A DNA stretch of 6,357 bases from Mycobacterium sp. Its GTDB lineage: Bacteria > Actinomycetota > Actinomycetes > Mycobacteriales > Mycobacteriaceae. Of this stretch, positions 4,686-6,357 are shown one piece after another. The position numbers were made by a program, and so were the translations under genes. Under the pieces are notes generated by a model. The model had not been told where the DNA came from, searched no databases, and saw nothing but the letters and a program-made list of their open reading frames with translations. The DNA is taken from assembly GCA_025965815.1 (NCBI GenBank), contig JAOPWF010000472.1, forward strand, positions 1 to 6,357, given 5' to 3'. Within the stretch, counting starts at the first letter, position 1; each line of letters starts with the position of its first letter.

Positions 4686-6218
4686 ATGCGCGCCCGTCTG
4701 GTATCGCTGTTGCTGCGCCCAACCACCCCGCCGGTGTGGCTGGGATTGTTGGTCACCGCAGCGTTCATCGCCGTGGAATCAGTTGTGGTGATTGCCCTGA
4801 AGCACGTCGCACCCGGGAGTGCCTTCGGCGTGGTGTTTCTGCTCGGAGTGCTGGTGGTCTCGACAGTGTGGGGATTCGGGGTCTCGGCTATGACGTCGGT
4901 GGCCAGCGCCGTCGCCTTTGACTACTGCCGGAACGGGCCTGCGCAATTCACCTTGACCAGGCTTGAGAACTGGACGGTGATAGGTGTCTTCCTGCTCGTC
5001 TCGCTGATCGCCAACACTCTGGCGTACCTGGCGCGCGCGCGGGCCGTCGAGGCGGATCAGCGCCGCCGTGAGGCTGAGAAAAGCCGCGACGAACTCCGGA
5101 AGCTCGCGGATATGCAGGCCTCTTTGCGACAGGTGGCCACGTTGGTCGCACGCGGGGCGAACCCTTCCGAGGTGTTCTCCACGGTGGCCGACGAGCTGGC
5201 CCGGTGCCTGGGTGTGCACCACTCGACTCTGTTCCGCTACGAGCCCGATGGCGGGTCTGTCCTGCTTGCCACTCACGACGACCGCGGCCCGAAGATCCAG
5301 GTCGGCACGCGGTTTGCGCCCGAGGGCGAGAACATCGCAGCGATGGTGTTCCGCACGGGTCGCGCTGCACGGATGGACAGCCACGAGAAGGCTTCCGGTT
5401 CAGCCGCGTCCACGATACGTGCCGCCGGCCTGGGCTCGGGAGTCGGAGCGCCGATCATGGTCGACGGCCGCGTGTGGGGTGCGGCCGTTGTCGGCTCGGC
5501 GCAACCTGATCCGTTGCCCCCCGACACCGAGCTACGGGTCGGGGACTTCGCGGATCTGGTGACCACCGCGATCGCCAACGCCGAGACCCGCACCGAACTC
5601 ATCGCCTCACGCGCCCGCATCGTCACGGCCGCCGACGAAGGCCGCCGCCGCCTTGAACGCGATCTACATGACGGTGCACAACAGCGGCTGGTCTCGCTGG
5701 GGCTCAAGCTGCGCACGGCGGAGGCTTCAGTGCCACCCGACCTCGGAGCTGTCCGAGAGCAGATCTCAGACATCGTCGATGGCCTGACCGGTGTCTCGCA
5801 CGATCTCCAGGAGATATCTCGTGGCATACATCCCGCGATCCTCTCCAGGGGCGGGCTGGGCCCGGCGCTCAAGACCCTCGCCCGTCGCTCCACCGTCCCC
5901 GTTGACTTGCACCTCGGCGTCGACCAGCGGTTGCCCGACCCTGCCGAGGTCGCCGCCTACTACGTTGTCGCGGAGTCACTTACGAACGCGGCCAAGCACT
6001 CCCAGGCGTCCGAGGTGAAGGTAAGCGTCGACGGCGACGGTACGAACTTGCGTCTGTCGATCAGAGACGACGGAGTCGGTGGGGCAGTCTGGGGCAGGGG
6101 ATCCGGACTGCTCGGCCTCCGAGACCGTGTCGAGGCGCTCGGCGGACGCCTGCAGATTTCCAGTCCGATCGGTAGTGGAACGTCAATGGTTGCGACGATC
6201 CCGTTGCAACTAAGGTGA
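4686..6218 (+). CDS. Membrane-bound GAF sensor histidine kinase (DUF4118-GAF-HisKA_3-HATPase)
   Basis: A NarL/DesK-class sensor kinase of 510 residues. In order: four hydrophobic segments (about 17-38, 46-62, 64-80, 96-116) resembling the KdpD-type DUF4118 membrane domain; a charged linker helix (117-145); a GAF domain (about 145-303) that could bind a small ligand or sense redox state; the dimerisation/phosphoacceptor helix RRLERDLHDGAQQR with H328; and the ATPase domain with N434 (SLTNAAKH), DDGVGG (461-466) and GSGLLGLRDRVEALGG (472-487). I choose ATG 4686 because the extra 34 codons from GTG 4584 are low in third-position G/C and encode a disordered tail without a visible ribosome-binding site; the longer form (544 aa) cannot be excluded. 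No heme-ligand motif like that of DosS/DosT is recognisable. The gene converges with, and overlaps by 9 bases, a second kinase. Its cognate regulator is not adjacent on this side. Confidence 0.93.
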   Translation: MRARLVSLLLRPTTPPVWLGLLVTAAFIAVESVVVIALKHVAPGSAFGVVFLLGVLVVSTVWGFGVSAMTSVASAVAFDYCRNGPAQFTLTRLENWTVIGVFLLVSLIANTLAYLARARAVEADQRRREAEKSRDELRKLADMQASLRQVATLVARGANPSEVFSTVADELARCLGVHHSTLFRYEPDGGSVLLATHDDRGPKIQVGTRFAPEGENIAAMVFRTGRAARMDSHEKASGSAASTIRAAGLGSGVGAPIMVDGRVWGAAVVGSAQPDPLPPDTELRVGDFADLVTTAIANAETRTELIASRARIVTAADEGRRRLERDLHDGAQQRLVSLGLKLRTAEASVPPDLGAVREQISDIVDGLTGVSHDLQEISRGIHPAILSRGGLGPALKTLARRSTVPVDLHLGVDQRLPDPAEVAAYYVVAESLTNAAKHSQASEVKVSVDGDGTNLRLSIRDDGVGGAVWGRGSGLLGLRDRVEALGGRLQISSPIGSGTSMVATIPLQLR

Positions 6219-6356
6219 GTCGCCGGACTCATCCGGCGCCGTCGTTTCGCCGTCGAGTGGGATGGTGACGTACAGCGACGTCCCGATTCCCACCGGGCTC
6301 GTCATCTGCATCCGCCCGCCGAGGGCCTCGACACGGTCTCGGAGGCCGAGCAGCCC
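6105..6356. repeat. 41-bp near-perfect inverted repeat in convergent kinase genes
   Basis: Positions 6105-6145 and the reverse complement of 6316-6356 agree at 39 of 41 bases. Both encode the GLLGLRDRVEALGG ATP-lid/G2 segment, one in each convergent kinase. Going inward to the gene ends, identity falls to about 26 of the next 39 bases. The repeat comes from paralogy, but 11 of 13 third codon positions agree, more than the protein alone would need. Confidence 0.9.
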
Positions 6357-6357
6357 T
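6210..6357 (-). CDS. C-terminal end of a second sensor histidine kinase (partial)
   Basis: On the minus strand an open frame enters from the right edge and ends at TAG (6212-6210), giving the last 48 residues. It begins GLLGLRDRVEALGGRMQMTS and continues PVGIGTSLYVTIPL, the G2 box and final strands of a HATPase_c domain, then a short acidic tail ending ESGDSP. Thirteen of its first 14 codons fall in the segment nearly identical at DNA level to the plus-strand kinase. It is therefore almost certainly the end of a paralogous NarL/DesK-class kinase whose sensor region lies outside the window. Its stop lies inside the other kinase's last codons, so the two genes overlap tail to tail by 9 bases. 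The sensor type and partner cannot be known from here. Confidence 0.85.
   Translation of the reverse strand, partial: GLLGLRDRVEALGGRMQMTSPVGIGTSLYVTIPLDGETTAPDESGDSP
6221..6238. terminator. Hairpin just past the plus-strand kinase stop (possible bidirectional terminator)
   Basis: CGCCGGA, loop CTCA, TCCGGCG: a perfect 7-bp stem with a 4-base loop starting 2 bases after the TGA at 6216-6218. It has no following T-run on either strand. It lies inside the last codons of the convergent kinase, so any terminator role for the plus-strand gene is built into coding sequence. Confidence 0.4.

Noticed and set aside
5273..5893. 206-codon minus-strand frame opposite the sensor kinase
   Set aside because: Arg/Ser-rich translation typical of an antisense frame in high-GC DNA; the opposite strand encodes GAF and histidine kinase domains.

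Overview
The window is high-GC actinobacterial DNA. Codon choice is G/C at most third positions, starts include GTG, and genes are packed with 4-base start/stop overlaps. The sensor kinase at 4686-6218 has the layout of mycobacterial DUF4118-GAF kinases, so a Mycobacterium/Mycolicibacterium-type genome is my best guess. This rests on pattern recognition, not on a database search. No rRNA, tRNA, CRISPR array, insertion sequence or phage gene is visible.

Layout: (1) 1-1638, minus strand. A single-domain response regulator (1270-1638) is followed by an intergenic dyad. Next comes an aquaporin-family channel (339-1052), whose stop overlaps the start of a glycosyltransferase-like gene (342 down to the window edge). 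(2) 1639-1864, a 226-base divergent intergenic region carrying a perfect 12-bp inverted repeat. (3) 1865-4496, plus strand. A tight three-gene operon holds an aldo-keto reductase, a beta-hydroxyacid dehydrogenase of the GLYR/HIBADH superfamily and a VIT1/CCC1 iron/manganese transporter, joined by GTGA and ATGA overlaps. (4) 4497-4685, a 189-base intergenic region with short dyads, one loosely resembling a DosR box. (5) 4686-6218, plus strand, a membrane-bound GAF sensor histidine kinase. (6) 6210-6357, minus strand, the C-terminal tail of a second histidine kinase. It converges on the first, overlaps it by 9 bases, and shares a near-identical ATPase-domain segment.

Taken together this looks like a stress or redox locus: two NAD(P)H-dependent oxidoreductases made with a metal exporter/sequestration protein, a channel protein, and phosphorelay parts (two kinases and a lone receiver domain). 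No DNA-binding output protein lies inside the window, so the link between the kinases and the operons is inference. The best items for a second look are the aquaporin with a non-canonical selectivity filter, the convergent paralogous kinases, and the receiver-only regulator divergent from the oxidoreductase/VIT operon.
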